Both the position numbers and the translations under genes were made by a program. Shown here piece by piece: positions 19,232 through 30,903 of a stretch of 64,000 nucleotides of DNA. Below the pieces are notes generated by a model. It searched no databases. It was not told the DNA's origin and saw only the letters and a program-made list of their open reading frames with translations. Positions within the stretch are counted from its first letter, which is position 1; each line of letters begins with the position of its first letter. This DNA is from Kiloniellaceae bacterium (GTDB taxonomy: Bacteria; Pseudomonadota; Alphaproteobacteria; Kiloniellales; J153). Location of the stretch: assembly GCA_021776115.1 (NCBI GenBank), contig JAJFGN010000049.1, positions 62,001 through 126,000 of the forward strand, read 5' to 3'.

Positions 19232-20539
19232 ATGAAACTGGCAGCCAGTATGGCAAAAACCAAGGGCGGCCTTGTCGCCGCCCTGGATATCGGATGCAGC
19301 AAGGTGTGTTGCTTCATTGCGCGCATCGACGCCGGCGATCAGCCGCGCGTGATCGGCATCGGTCAACAAGCCAGCCGTGGCATCAAAAACGGCACCGTTG
19401 TCGATATGGCTGGCGCCGAGTCGACGATCCTCAATGCGGTCCATGCCGCCGAGCAGATGGCTGGGGAAACCATTGATCGGGTGATCGTGAGTCTGGCAGG
19501 CGGTCATCCGGCGTCGAGTTCCGTCGGCGTCCAGATCGCGCTGAACGGTCACGAGGTCGGCGAAACGGATTTACGTCGCGCATTCGAACATTGTCAGCAA
19601 ACTTATGGCTTGAATGGACGCGGCGGCCTGGACCACAACGGCGGTAGCGACGCAGATAACAGCCGCCAGATGATTCATTCGATTCCTACCGCCTACACGA
19701 TTGACGGCAACCGCGGGGTCCGCGACCCACGCGGTATGTTCGGCGACCGGCTGGGCGTTAACATTCATTTCGTAACCGCCGCGACCAGCGCGGTTCGCAA
19801 CCTGACAACTTGTATCCGGCGTTGCCATCTGGATGTCGCCGGCTATGTCGTAGCGCCCTTCGCCTCCGGCCTGGCCTCGCTCGCAGACGACGAGCTTGAA
19901 CTGGGGGTCACCGTGATCGACATGGGCGGTGGCATCACCAGTATCGCTGTTTTTTACGAGGGCAGCGTCGTTTACACCGATGTGGTGCCCGTGGGCGGTA
20001 ATCACGTAACCAAGGACATTGCCCGGGGCCTGTCGACCACGGTCGCTCATGCCGAGCGCCTGAAGACTCTCTATGGTCACGCCATGTCAACGGATGCCGA
20101 CGCGCGCGAGATGATCGACGTCCCTCAAGTTGGCGAGGATGACGATACCAACGCCCGTCAAGTCCCGCGCTCGCTCCTGGTCGGTATTATTCAGCCGCGC
20201 CTTGAGGAGACCTTTGAACTTGTCCGTTCGCACCTTGAGTCGAGCGGCTTCGACAAACTGGGCGGCCGCCGGGTTGTCTTGACCGGCGGCGCCTCCCTGC
20301 TGCCGGGCATGCGCGAGCTTGGCGGCCTGATTCTGGATAAGCAGTTACGCATTGGCCGACCCACACGAGTCAGGGGCTTGGCCGAGGCGACAGCCGGTCC
20401 GGCGTATGCGACTTGCGCGGGACTGCTGATCTATGGCGCGGCCGAGGACTTGACCGCGCCCGGGAAGACTCCGGCGGTATCGCAAATACCGGAGAGTTTG
20501 TTCGGCCGTGTCGGCCATTGGTTGCGAGAACATTTTTGA
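19232..20539 (+). CDS. ftsA: Cell division protein FtsA
   Basis: This 435-residue actin-like ATPase tethers FtsZ to the inner membrane. The phosphate loops are LVAALDIGCSKVCCFIARID and VTVIDMGGGITSIAVFYEG, followed by the adenosine motif VVLTGGASLLPGMRELG. The C-terminus ends in the amphipathic membrane-targeting helix ESLFGRVGHWLREHF. The second ATG at 19250 (MAKTKGGLV) also gives a plausible N-terminus. Order ftsQ-ftsA-ftsZ is as expected. Confidence 0.95.
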   Translation: MKLAASMAKTKGGLVAALDIGCSKVCCFIARIDAGDQPRVIGIGQQASRGIKNGTVVDMAGAESTILNAVHAAEQMAGETIDRVIVSLAGGHPASSSVGVQIALNGHEVGETDLRRAFEHCQQTYGLNGRGGLDHNGGSDADNSRQMIHSIPTAYTIDGNRGVRDPRGMFGDRLGVNIHFVTAATSAVRNLTTCIRRCHLDVAGYVVAPFASGLASLADDELELGVTVIDMGGGITSIAVFYEGSVVYTDVVPVGGNHVTKDIARGLSTTVAHAERLKTLYGHAMSTDADAREMIDVPQVGEDDDTNARQVPRSLLVGIIQPRLEETFELVRSHLESSGFDKLGGRRVVLTGGASLLPGMRELGGLILDKQLRIGRPTRVRGLAEATAGPAYATCAGLLIYGAAEDLTAPGKTPAVSQIPESLFGRVGHWLREHF

Positions 20540-20633
20540 GGACGGCGAACGGACGCTCCGGCCGGATCGGGGCAGTGGTTTTTTTGAGTCGAGCGATCGG
20601 CTTTATCCATAAAGAGGGGCAATGGAGGACGTC

Positions 20634-22370
20634 ATGACCTTGAACTTAAGTGTACCGAAGACAGAGTATAACCTAGCGCCCAAGATCACCGTGATCGGCG
20701 TCGGTGGGGCTGGCGGCAACGCCGTCAACAACATGATCCAGTCGAACGTCGAAGGCGTCGACTTCTTGATCTCGAATACGGATGCCCAGGCCTTGGGCCT
20801 ATCGCTTTGTGAGCGGCGCATACAGATGGGCCGCAACATCACACAGGGCCTTGGCGCCGGATCGCGTCCGGACATCGGCCGGGCCGCGGCGGAAGAGCAG
20901 CTCGACGACATCCTGGCGGAATTGGATGGCGCCAATATGGTGTTCATCACCGCCGGCATGGGCGGCGGCACCGGGACCGGCGCCGCACCCGTGATTGCCC
21001 GGGCCGCGCGCGAAGCCGGCATCCTAACCGTCGGCGTGGTCACCAAGCCTTTCCAGTTCGAGGGCGTGCACCGGATGCGCATGGCCGAGGCTGGGATCAC
21101 CGAGATGACGCAGTACGTCGATACCCTGATCGTCATTCCCAATCAGAACCTGTTCCGCGTCGCCAATGAGAAAACGACCTTCGCGGACGCCTTTAAAATG
21201 GCCGATGACGTGCTGCGATCGGGTGTGCGCGGAGTCACCGACCTGATGGTCATGCCGGGTCTGATCAACTTGGATTTCGCCGATATCCGCTCGGTCATGA
21301 CCGAAATGGGCAAGGCCATGATGGGCACTGGCGAGGCCGAAGGCGATAGTCGTGCGATCAACGCCGCCGAGGCCGCGATCTCGAATCCCTTGCTCGACGA
21401 AGTTTCGATGAAAGGCGCGCGCGGCGTCTTGATCAACATTTCAGGTGGCATGGACCTCACCCTCTTCGAGGTCGACGAGGCGGCCAACCGGATCCGCGAC
21501 GAGGTCGATCCCGACGCCAATATCATCTTTGGCGCGATCTTCGATCAAAGCCTGGAAGGCCGCATGCGCGTTTCGGTGGTCGCGACCGGGATCGAGGCCG
21601 AGGCGGCGGAAGCGCCACACCCGGCGACGAGGCCGCTCAGCCTGGTTTCCGATCGTGGAACGCCGCATGTCGCCGGATTTAGCGGCGGCCGCTCCAGCGG
21701 TGGTGCGACGATGACCAGTGCCGCGCCGTCTTACGAACCCGCATATGAGACCCAAGGAGAGCCCGTAGCGCAAAGCGAGCCAAGCATGGCCAACGAGGAG
21801 CCGGTGGCGGTAGGCGAAGCAGAGGTCGAGGCCGATTTTCAGGGCAATCGCCTCTTCGCATACTCGCAGACGGCCGCACAAGACGACTCGGAGCAGGCCG
21901 ACGGTCCGGACTCGATCACGGCAGGGCGCCGGCGCGACGTTTTCATAGCGCCCCAGGCCCTCGAGGCGAACATGGAAGCCGGCCTGGAGTCGGCCCAAGC
22001 GGCAGCAGACCCCTTTGCCGCGGCGGCAGTATCCAATGGATCGTCGGCTCAAGGGTTGGATCGGCCAAGTCTCGGCTTCGACCGCAAAAAGGCCCAACGG
22101 TTGTTCGCGAACTTCACCGAAAACGCGGCTCGGGCCCTGTCCTCGACAACCCAGCCGAGCGAGCCACGGAGCACGCGGCGCACAGAGCCGACCTTGGACG
22201 AGGGCAGCCACGAGTCCCGGCGCGCACCGGAGGCCCCCTCGCAGCCGGCGGCGCCTGCCACCGTGCAACCCAGCTTGACCGGACTCGATTCCGTACCGTC
22301 GGCCGAAACCGCGCGCGAGGAAGAGGATTTCCTGGATATCCCCGCGTTCCTTCGGCGCCAAGCCAACTGA
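20634..22370 (+). CDS. ftsZ: Cell division GTPase FtsZ
   Basis: This tubulin-like GTPase forms the Z-ring. The GTPase domain (first about 320 residues) has [18 protein letters not shown], the tubulin signature [15 protein letters not shown] and [11 protein letters not shown]. An Ala/Glu/Ser/Pro-rich linker of more than 200 residues follows, ending in the conserved tail DIPAFLRRQ that binds FtsA. ATG 20634 is preferred because GGAGG at 20624-20628 sits five bases upstream; ATG 20622 would add MEDV. The long linker is usual for alphaproteobacteria. About 94 bases separate it from ftsA, and a strong hairpin terminator follows. Confidence 0.96.
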   Translation: MTLNLSVPKTEYNLAPKITVIGVGGAGGNAVNNMIQSNVEGVDFLISNTDAQALGLSLCERRIQMGRNITQGLGAGSRPDIGRAAAEEQLDDILAELDGANMVFITAGMGGGTGTGAAPVIARAAREAGILTVGVVTKPFQFEGVHRMRMAEAGITEMTQYVDTLIVIPNQNLFRVANEKTTFADAFKMADDVLRSGVRGVTDLMVMPGLINLDFADIRSVMTEMGKAMMGTGEAEGDSRAINAAEAAISNPLLDEVSMKGARGVLINISGGMDLTLFEVDEAANRIRDEVDPDANIIFGAIFDQSLEGRMRVSVVATGIEAEAAEAPHPATRPLSLVSDRGTPHVAGFSGGRSSGGATMTSAAPSYEPAYETQGEPVAQSEPSMANEEPVAVGEAEVEADFQGNRLFAYSQTAAQDDSEQADGPDSITAGRRRDVFIAPQALEANMEAGLESAQAAADPFAAAAVSNGSSAQGLDRPSLGFDRKKAQRLFANFTENAARALSSTTQPSEPRSTRRTEPTLDEGSHESRRAPEAPSQPAAPATVQPSLTGLDSVPSAETAREEEDFLDIPAFLRRQAN

Positions 22371-22393
22371 TACCAAGGGTCGCCTGAACGACT

Positions 22394-22414
22394 CGGCAAC
22401 AATAACCGTTGCCG
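22394..22414 (+). repeat. Small stem-loop after ftsZ
   Basis: CGGCAAC and GTTGCCG form a perfect 7-bp stem around a 7-base loop (AATAACC). It lies between the ftsZ stop and the main terminator and may protect the 3' end or act as an accessory terminator. Confidence 0.45.
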
Positions 22415-22424
22415 AACCTATCTT

Positions 22425-22471
22425 GGCCGCTCGGGGAAGCCCCTCCAAGTCCCCGGGCGGCCATCTATTTT
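22425..22471 (+). terminator. Rho-independent terminator of the dcw cluster
   Basis: GGCCGCTCGGGGA (22425-22437) and TCCCCGGGCGGCC (22450-22462) form a 13-bp stem with a single G-T wobble around a 12-base loop, followed by ATCTATTTT. It lies 55 bases after the ftsZ stop and should end the long division/cell-wall transcript before lpxC. Confidence 0.85.
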
Positions 22472-22484
22472 AAGGCTTTGTTAA
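22470..22484 (+). promoter_or_regulatory. CtrA-like box between ftsZ and lpxC
   Basis: TTAAGGCTTTGTTAA is TTAA-N7-TTAA followed by G instead of the consensus C. It overlaps the end of the ftsZ terminator and lies about 265 bases ahead of the lpxC start. No clear -10 follows at CtrA-promoter spacing, so it is weaker than the mraZ site. Confidence 0.35.
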
Positions 22485-22749
22485 GCAACTTTTCCCTGCC
22501 TTTACGCCAGCTCGGCATCAGCAACATACTGTAACAAAGAGTGATTTGATGGCTTTCAGGGATCGTGCTTAAACGGTCTCCTGAGAGATTTAAAACGATT
22601 CATTTGGGGGGACTCCTGCTCAGTCAGCGTATGATCCGGGCGTAAGCCACGGAGCCGCAAAACTTGAGCCTGGAGTCTCGTTTTCCGCCCAATAGATCAG
22701 GGGCCGATTCGGCCCCATGAAAATTGGGCGGACAGAAACGAGGATGAAT

Positions 22750-23706
22750 ATGCTGGTGCGTTCGGGCGGCCACGCCATACCGCAAAACACGCTGAAAAAC
22801 TCAATCCAGTGCTCGGGGATAGGGTTGCACAGCGGTGCGAAGGTCAACATGACCCTGCACCCTGGAGCGCCTGACACCGGCATCTTGTTTCGCCGCACAG
22901 GGCTGCCCAGCAGCCCGGTCGAGATTCCGGCGACTTGGGAGTACGCGATCGAGACGCCCCTGTGCACGACGCTGGTCGACCCGGCGGGCGGCGCCAAGAT
23001 TGCTACGATCGAGCACTTGATGTCGGCGTTGCTGGGTTGCGGTATCGACAACGCAGAGATTGAACTCGACGGACCTGAAGTGCCGGTGATGGATGGCAGT
23101 GCCGCGCCCTTCGTGTTCCTGATTGAATGCGCCGGCACGTTGCGGCAGGATGCCCCGCGGCGCGTGATCGAGATCATGAAAGATGTGAGCGTTTCGGAGC
23201 CGGACCGCGCAATCGCCCTGAGCCCCGGGATCAATATGTCGGTCGATTTTGAGATCGAATTCGATAGTCCGGTGGTGGCCCGTCAATCCTGGTCTATGCA
23301 TGTCAACGAAGGGGCCTATAAGCGTGACATCTCGCGCGCCCGGACCTTTGGTTTCTTGCATGAAGTCGATCGTATGCGCGCAATGGGCCTGGCACGGGGC
23401 GGCTCGCTCGACAACGCCATCGTGATAGATGGCGATCAGATCCTGAACCCGGGCGGACTGCGCTATGAGAACGAGTTTGTCCGCCACAAGGTACTGGACC
23501 TGATCGGCGATCTGTTCCTGGCCGGTGGACCTGTAATTGGCCTCACGCGCGGAGTCCGTGCGGGACACGCCCTGACCTTGCGTTTGCTCCAAACGCTGTT
23601 CGCGGATCGCGATGCCTGGCGGTTGCGCGATATGACCGAAGCCGATCTGGCCTACGGCATGGGCGCCGTAACGCCGCCGGCCCGTGCGGTGGCGGCGCGC
23701 GCCTGA
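22750..23706 (+). CDS. lpxC: UDP-3-O-acyl-GlcNAc deacetylase LpxC
   Basis: This zinc amidase catalyses the committed step of lipid A synthesis. It has NTLKNSIQCSGIGLHSG at the N-terminus, the zinc/active-site region IEHLMSALLG, DGPEVPVMDGSAAPFVFLI, RTFGFLHEV, and FVRHKVLDLIGDLFLAGGPVIG, with AGHALTLRLL supplying the catalytic His. ATG 22750 is preferred because ACGAGG lies six bases upstream; starts at 22717 and 22744 are in frame and cannot be excluded. It is placed after ftsZ, as is common in proteobacteria, but behind its own probable promoter since a terminator separates the two. Confidence 0.94.
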   Translation: MLVRSGGHAIPQNTLKNSIQCSGIGLHSGAKVNMTLHPGAPDTGILFRRTGLPSSPVEIPATWEYAIETPLCTTLVDPAGGAKIATIEHLMSALLGCGIDNAEIELDGPEVPVMDGSAAPFVFLIECAGTLRQDAPRRVIEIMKDVSVSEPDRAIALSPGINMSVDFEIEFDSPVVARQSWSMHVNEGAYKRDISRARTFGFLHEVDRMRAMGLARGGSLDNAIVIDGDQILNPGGLRYENEFVRHKVLDLIGDLFLAGGPVIGLTRGVRAGHALTLRLLQTLFADRDAWRLRDMTEADLAYGMGAVTPPARAVAARA

Positions 23707-23747
23707 CCGGCAGTCGATCCGGCGCTAAAAACGCGATTTCCTTTATC

Positions 23748-23766
23748 GGCCGCCAAGTCGGCGGCC
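23748..23766. repeat. GC-rich stem-loop between lpxC and bamD
   Basis: GGCCGCC and GGCGGCC form a perfect 7-bp stem with a 5-base loop (AAGTC), 42 bases after the lpxC stop. It has no T-run, so it may be a weak terminator or a processing site rather than a classical terminator. Confidence 0.4.
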
Positions 23767-23935
23767 TCTCGAGGTACGGCCCTGGAAAGCAGGTCTCCTC
23801 GCGCCTTCCCCCTGTTCTTAGCGGCAACCACTCGGCTTGAGGCGGCCGCGGCCTCCACCTATAATCCCGGCAATCTAGGGCTCTGAAACCGACGACTTCG
23901 CGGTCGTCAGCCAAGTTCAAGGGGTGGTCGGGAAA

Positions 23936-24775
23936 GTGATTCGGCGTCTATATTTCGGCTCCGCGCAGCGGCGCCTTGGCGGCAAGCTTTTGCTCGCCGC
24001 ATGCCTTGCCTTCGCAGTGACGGCATGCGCCAGCAGTGAGCCCGAGTACGTCGAGCTTCCCGTCGAAGATCTGTACAACAGCGCCATGGATGCCATGCTG
24101 AGCGGCGAGTATGAGGAGTCGGCACGCCTGTTCGACGAGGTTGAGCGTCAACATCCCTACTCGGTCTGGGCCTCGAAAGCACAGCTGATGGCGGCGTATG
24201 CGTTCTATCAGAACAACAAGTACGACGAAGCGATCAACGCCCTGGACCGCTTTATACAACTTCATCCCGGCAATCGCGATATCGCCTACGCCCACTATTT
24301 GAGGGCGATCAGCTATTACGAACAGATATCGGACATTGGCCGGGACCAAAAAATGACGCGCATGGCGCTGGAGACGCTGCAAGAAGTCGTCCGGCGTTTT
24401 CCCGACAGCCGCTATGCCCGCGATGCGACGCTGAAAATAGATCTCGCGCGCGACCATCTCGCAGGCAAGTACATGGCGGTCGGCCGCTTCTATCAGGATA
24501 AGGGAGAGTACCTGGCCGCCATCAACCGTTTCCGGGAAGTGATTCAAAACTACCAGACGACCACCCATGCCCCGGAAGCCTTGCATCGCCTCGTGGAAAG
24601 CTACCTGGCCATCGGGGTCACGGACGAAGCCCAAGCCACCGCCGCGGTCCTCGGCTATAATTTTCCGGGAAACACTTGGTATCTCGATAGCTACGCCTTG
24701 CTGACGGGAATCGATCTGCGCCCGGCGGAAAGCAAGGACTCCTGGATTAGCCGGGTCTGGAAATCAATTATCTAA
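23936..24775 (+). CDS. bamD: Outer membrane assembly lipoprotein BamD
   Basis: This lipoprotein has a signal sequence of about 30 residues ending in the lipobox VTAC, followed by five TPR-like repeats (for example YNSAMDAMLSGEYEESARLFDEVERQHPYS). BamD is the essential partner of BamA in outer-membrane beta-barrel insertion and sits on the periplasmic face of the outer membrane. GTG 23936 is chosen because GGGGTGG is eight bases upstream; GTG 23924 lies directly against it. Its TAA stop is the first base group of the 413-bp inverted-repeat element that follows. Confidence 0.93.
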   Translation: MIRRLYFGSAQRRLGGKLLLAACLAFAVTACASSEPEYVELPVEDLYNSAMDAMLSGEYEESARLFDEVERQHPYSVWASKAQLMAAYAFYQNNKYDEAINALDRFIQLHPGNRDIAYAHYLRAISYYEQISDIGRDQKMTRMALETLQEVVRRFPDSRYARDATLKIDLARDHLAGKYMAVGRFYQDKGEYLAAINRFREVIQNYQTTTHAPEALHRLVESYLAIGVTDEAQATAAVLGYNFPGNTWYLDSYALLTGIDLRPAESKDSWISRVWKSII

Positions 24776-25187
24776 TACCAAGGAGCGTTGACAATGACCC
24801 ATAGAGATCGCTTAGGCGATCCGCCGGGTAGACGGGAAGCCGCAAGCGATGCGGTATACGCTCCTAGTGTGGTGGGCCAGAAATTGGTGGCATCTAGGAC
24901 GCCGTTGCAGGGTTCTCGGCTAGGCGCGTGGGTCGCCGTGATGCTGTCGCATCACAAGACCCGCGCAACGACGGCCGAGGGGCCTGCAACGGCGTCCGAA
25001 GGGTCGCTTTCGCGGTCCTCTGGAGGGCGTCACCGCCGCTTGCCGATGCTTCGGCATCGCCGGCGCGACGCTTCCTACCCAGAGAACCGCGAAAGCGATC
25101 CTAGATGCCACCAATTTCTGGTCCACCACACTAGCCGAAAACCGTGGTAAGCCGTCTCTATGGGTCATTGTCAACGCTCCTTGGTAT
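24775..25187. mobile_element. 413-bp cruciform inverted-repeat element (MITE-like)
   Basis: The element is bounded by perfect 33-bp terminal inverted repeats, ATACCAAGGAGCGTTGACAA... at 24775-24807 and its complement at 25155-25187. A second inner pair of 36-bp arms (24864-24899 and 25099-25134) has one mismatch. Between them lie two large nested hairpins: A (24897-24997, 15-bp perfect outer stem GGACGCCGTTGCAGG) and B (25002-25101, stem around GGTCGCTTTCGCGGT). The whole can fold into a four-way cruciform. No transposase is encoded; ORFs across it read out of both arms and look like by-products. It fills the whole gap between bamD and recN. It may be a non-autonomous transposon; TA sits beside CCAAGG at both ends. 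Confidence 0.75.
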
Positions 25188-25196
25188 GAAGCCAGC

Positions 25197-28960
<3,764 letters not shown>

Positions 28961-29027
28961 AGACAAACACAATATTTACCAGAAGGGGATATGTTGACGT
29001 CTTCTCAACCAGGGGATTCGCCGCACC

Positions 29028-29285
29028 ATGCTTAAAGCCCAAGAGAGCCTCGAATTCATACTGGAGAAGGTCCAGGTCCTAGGCAGCGGCGACCGGCCCG
29101 ATCAAAGGGCGGCCTACCGTGCGCTCATTCACCTGACCCAGCGCTGGGCCGAGCCGACGGACCTCTTTATTTCCGAGGACTTAGCCATGGCCGAGCGGAT
29201 CGGTCAGGACTTGGCTGAGATCTCGCGCCACGTCAACGACCTCCAGCACGCCTACATGAAGGCCCTATTTGGCGACACCGCCTAG
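29028..29285 (+). CDS. Small hypothetical protein (85 aa) downstream of ligA
   Basis: An 85-residue acidic, mostly helical protein (MLKAQESLEFILEKVQVLG...). AGGGGA lies about ten bases ahead of the ATG, and codon use resembles its neighbours, so it is probably a real gene. No signal peptide, membrane segment or known motif is visible. I do not recognise the family. It lies 67 bases after ligA in the same direction and may be transcribed with it. Confidence 0.6.
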   Translation: MLKAQESLEFILEKVQVLGSGDRPDQRAAYRALIHLTQRWAEPTDLFISEDLAMAERIGQDLAEISRHVNDLQHAYMKALFGDTA

Positions 29286-29730
29286 GGCTAAAGCGGCTGG
29301 GTCGCGCTACCGCCGAATTCCCTGTTATTCCCTGTTCGCCATTTTCCCTGTTATTCGCTGATTTCAGGGAAATATAATAATTTAAGAGATGCCGGCGTAG
29401 CCGCGATTTGGGCCCGGATACCGATGGATTCATCGCGTCATCGCTCCATGCTGCACCGTCCTTGGGACCCAAGCTTATCCCGCGCCCCGGCCGATGCAAT
29501 GGATGGGCTGTTGAAAACAGAGAGTCGTGGAGTAGCTGTTGATTCGCTTATCATTGTCCGCGACGCTCCGGCTCCCATCAGAAAGATCGGTGCAGCGCCG
29601 TAGAATCAGGTACTATGTTCGTTGAATTGGCGCTTTAGTCGATTCAGGAATGTTCTCCGTAACTCTCAACACCAACATAACGCAGTAAATCGCAAGTGCC
29701 ATAAATGGAAACTGGGTTAGGGCAAAGGAA
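29286..29730. other. Intergenic region with TTCCCTGTT repeats
   Basis: About 445 bases with lower GC than the surroundings and no supported gene. The first 90 bases hold the TTCCCTGTT repeat cluster annotated separately. The rest (29400-29730) shows no hairpin terminator or promoter that I can support, although it must drive the phosphoesterase-like gene. Confidence 0.6.
29310..29375. repeat. AATTCCCTGTTA repeat cluster, copy 1
   Basis: TTCCCTGTT occurs three times as direct repeats in 60 bases, followed by the inverted TTTCAGGGAAA, so the block can fold. The first 18 bases, CCGCCGAATTCCCTGTTA, recur exactly at 61625-61642. It marks the left edge of the low-GC islet. Confidence 0.6.
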
Positions 29731-30780
29731 ATGAAATCCGTGCACTATCCTCCAACGCATACGTACGTGCGATTGGTCCTGGCCGCTCTTTTTGCTTGCC
29801 TTGTTTTCGCTGTTCCCGCCAAGGCCCGGGATCTGCAAAGGTTTCTGTTCATTGGCGACCTGCCCTACTCCAACGGGCAGAAAGATCGCCTGAAAACCAC
29901 TATCAAGGAGGCGATTAGGAAGGGCGGATTTCCATTTCTCGTACATTACGGCGATTTCAAAGGCGGCGGCGTCGCGTGTGGCGACGAAGTGGATATCAAG
30001 GACGCCTTCAAACAAATCAACGACCTTATCATGGATGAGGACGATACAAGTCCACCGCGCCCCGTTTTCTACACGCCCGGTGACAATGAATGGACAGACT
30101 GCGATCGACGGTTCGATAAGGGTGAACCGAAGTCTGAGTTGAAACAACTGGACTCGCTTCGGCAGATATTCTTTTCGGATGCGCCTTTGAAGCTATCCGA
30201 CAAATGGCAATACCAACACCAGCCTCTGTATCCGGAGAATGCCCTATGGCGCTTTGGGGGGGGTCAGTTTGCTACTCTGCATCTGGTTGGCACAAACAAT
30301 GGACGCGTCAATATACTGATGGACGATGTCGCCATGGCCTTGGCTCAAGTCGATGCGCGCGACCAAGCAAATCGGGCCTGGCTCAATAAGGTCTTCGAAA
30401 AAGCGGAGAAGTTTCGCAATCCAGCAGAGGCCGTAATTATTTCCACCCAAGCGGACGTAACCAATCCGAGTGAGGCTGCGCCCTGCACCCCAGCCAACCC
30501 AATATACTGCGACGCCTATGCCGGTTTCCGGGCGCAGCTAATCAAGCATGCGGCGCACTTCAAGAAGCCGGTGCTTTTGGTGCACGGCGACACTACCCCC
30601 TACTGCCTGGACAAAAGCTTCGGCGATGCAATAGCACCCAATCTGTGGCGCCTTAATGCGGGCGGGGATTACCACGAACCGCTCGATGCCACGGTCGTGA
30701 CCTTCCATGGCGGCAAAATGGACCCGCCATTCTCTGCAATCGGCCTAGTAGACGGCGAAAAACCAACGGTAGGATGTTAG
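29731..30780 (+). CDS. Secreted metallophosphoesterase-like protein
   Basis: This 349-residue protein has a signal peptide (VRLVLAALFACLVFAVPAKA). The mature part shows spaced motifs resembling a calcineurin-like phosphoesterase: FIGDLPYS, VHYGDFKGGG, YTPGDNEWTDC and LVHGDTTPY. Some canonical metal ligands differ (no DxH in the first motif), so the activity is uncertain. Six cysteines in the mature chain suggest disulfides. Base composition is less GC-rich than the neighbours and it has no operon partner, suggesting acquisition. It converges on pepP. Confidence 0.6.
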   Translation: MKSVHYPPTHTYVRLVLAALFACLVFAVPAKARDLQRFLFIGDLPYSNGQKDRLKTTIKEAIRKGGFPFLVHYGDFKGGGVACGDEVDIKDAFKQINDLIMDEDDTSPPRPVFYTPGDNEWTDCDRRFDKGEPKSELKQLDSLRQIFFSDAPLKLSDKWQYQHQPLYPENALWRFGGGQFATLHLVGTNNGRVNILMDDVAMALAQVDARDQANRAWLNKVFEKAEKFRNPAEAVIISTQADVTNPSEAAPCTPANPIYCDAYAGFRAQLIKHAAHFKKPVLLVHGDTTPYCLDKSFGDAIAPNLWRLNAGGDYHEPLDATVVTFHGGKMDPPFSAIGLVDGEKPTVGC

Positions 30781-30903
30781 CTCGGAGCCCAGATAGGACA
30801 GCTTAACAAGTTATATTTCGCCGTTTGCCGTGTGCGAGTGCACCTTTGATCCCCTGCGGCGCAATTCGATCGTGCTATCGCGCCCAAGAACAATTCAGCA
30901 AAA

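Noticed and set aside
24788-25150. 120-codon ORF and the opposite 24920-25378 ORF in the bamD-recN gap
   Set aside because: Both read out of the arms of the inverted-repeat element, so similar N-termini (MTHRD...QKLVASR) simply reflect the palindrome; no domain or coding pattern supports them.
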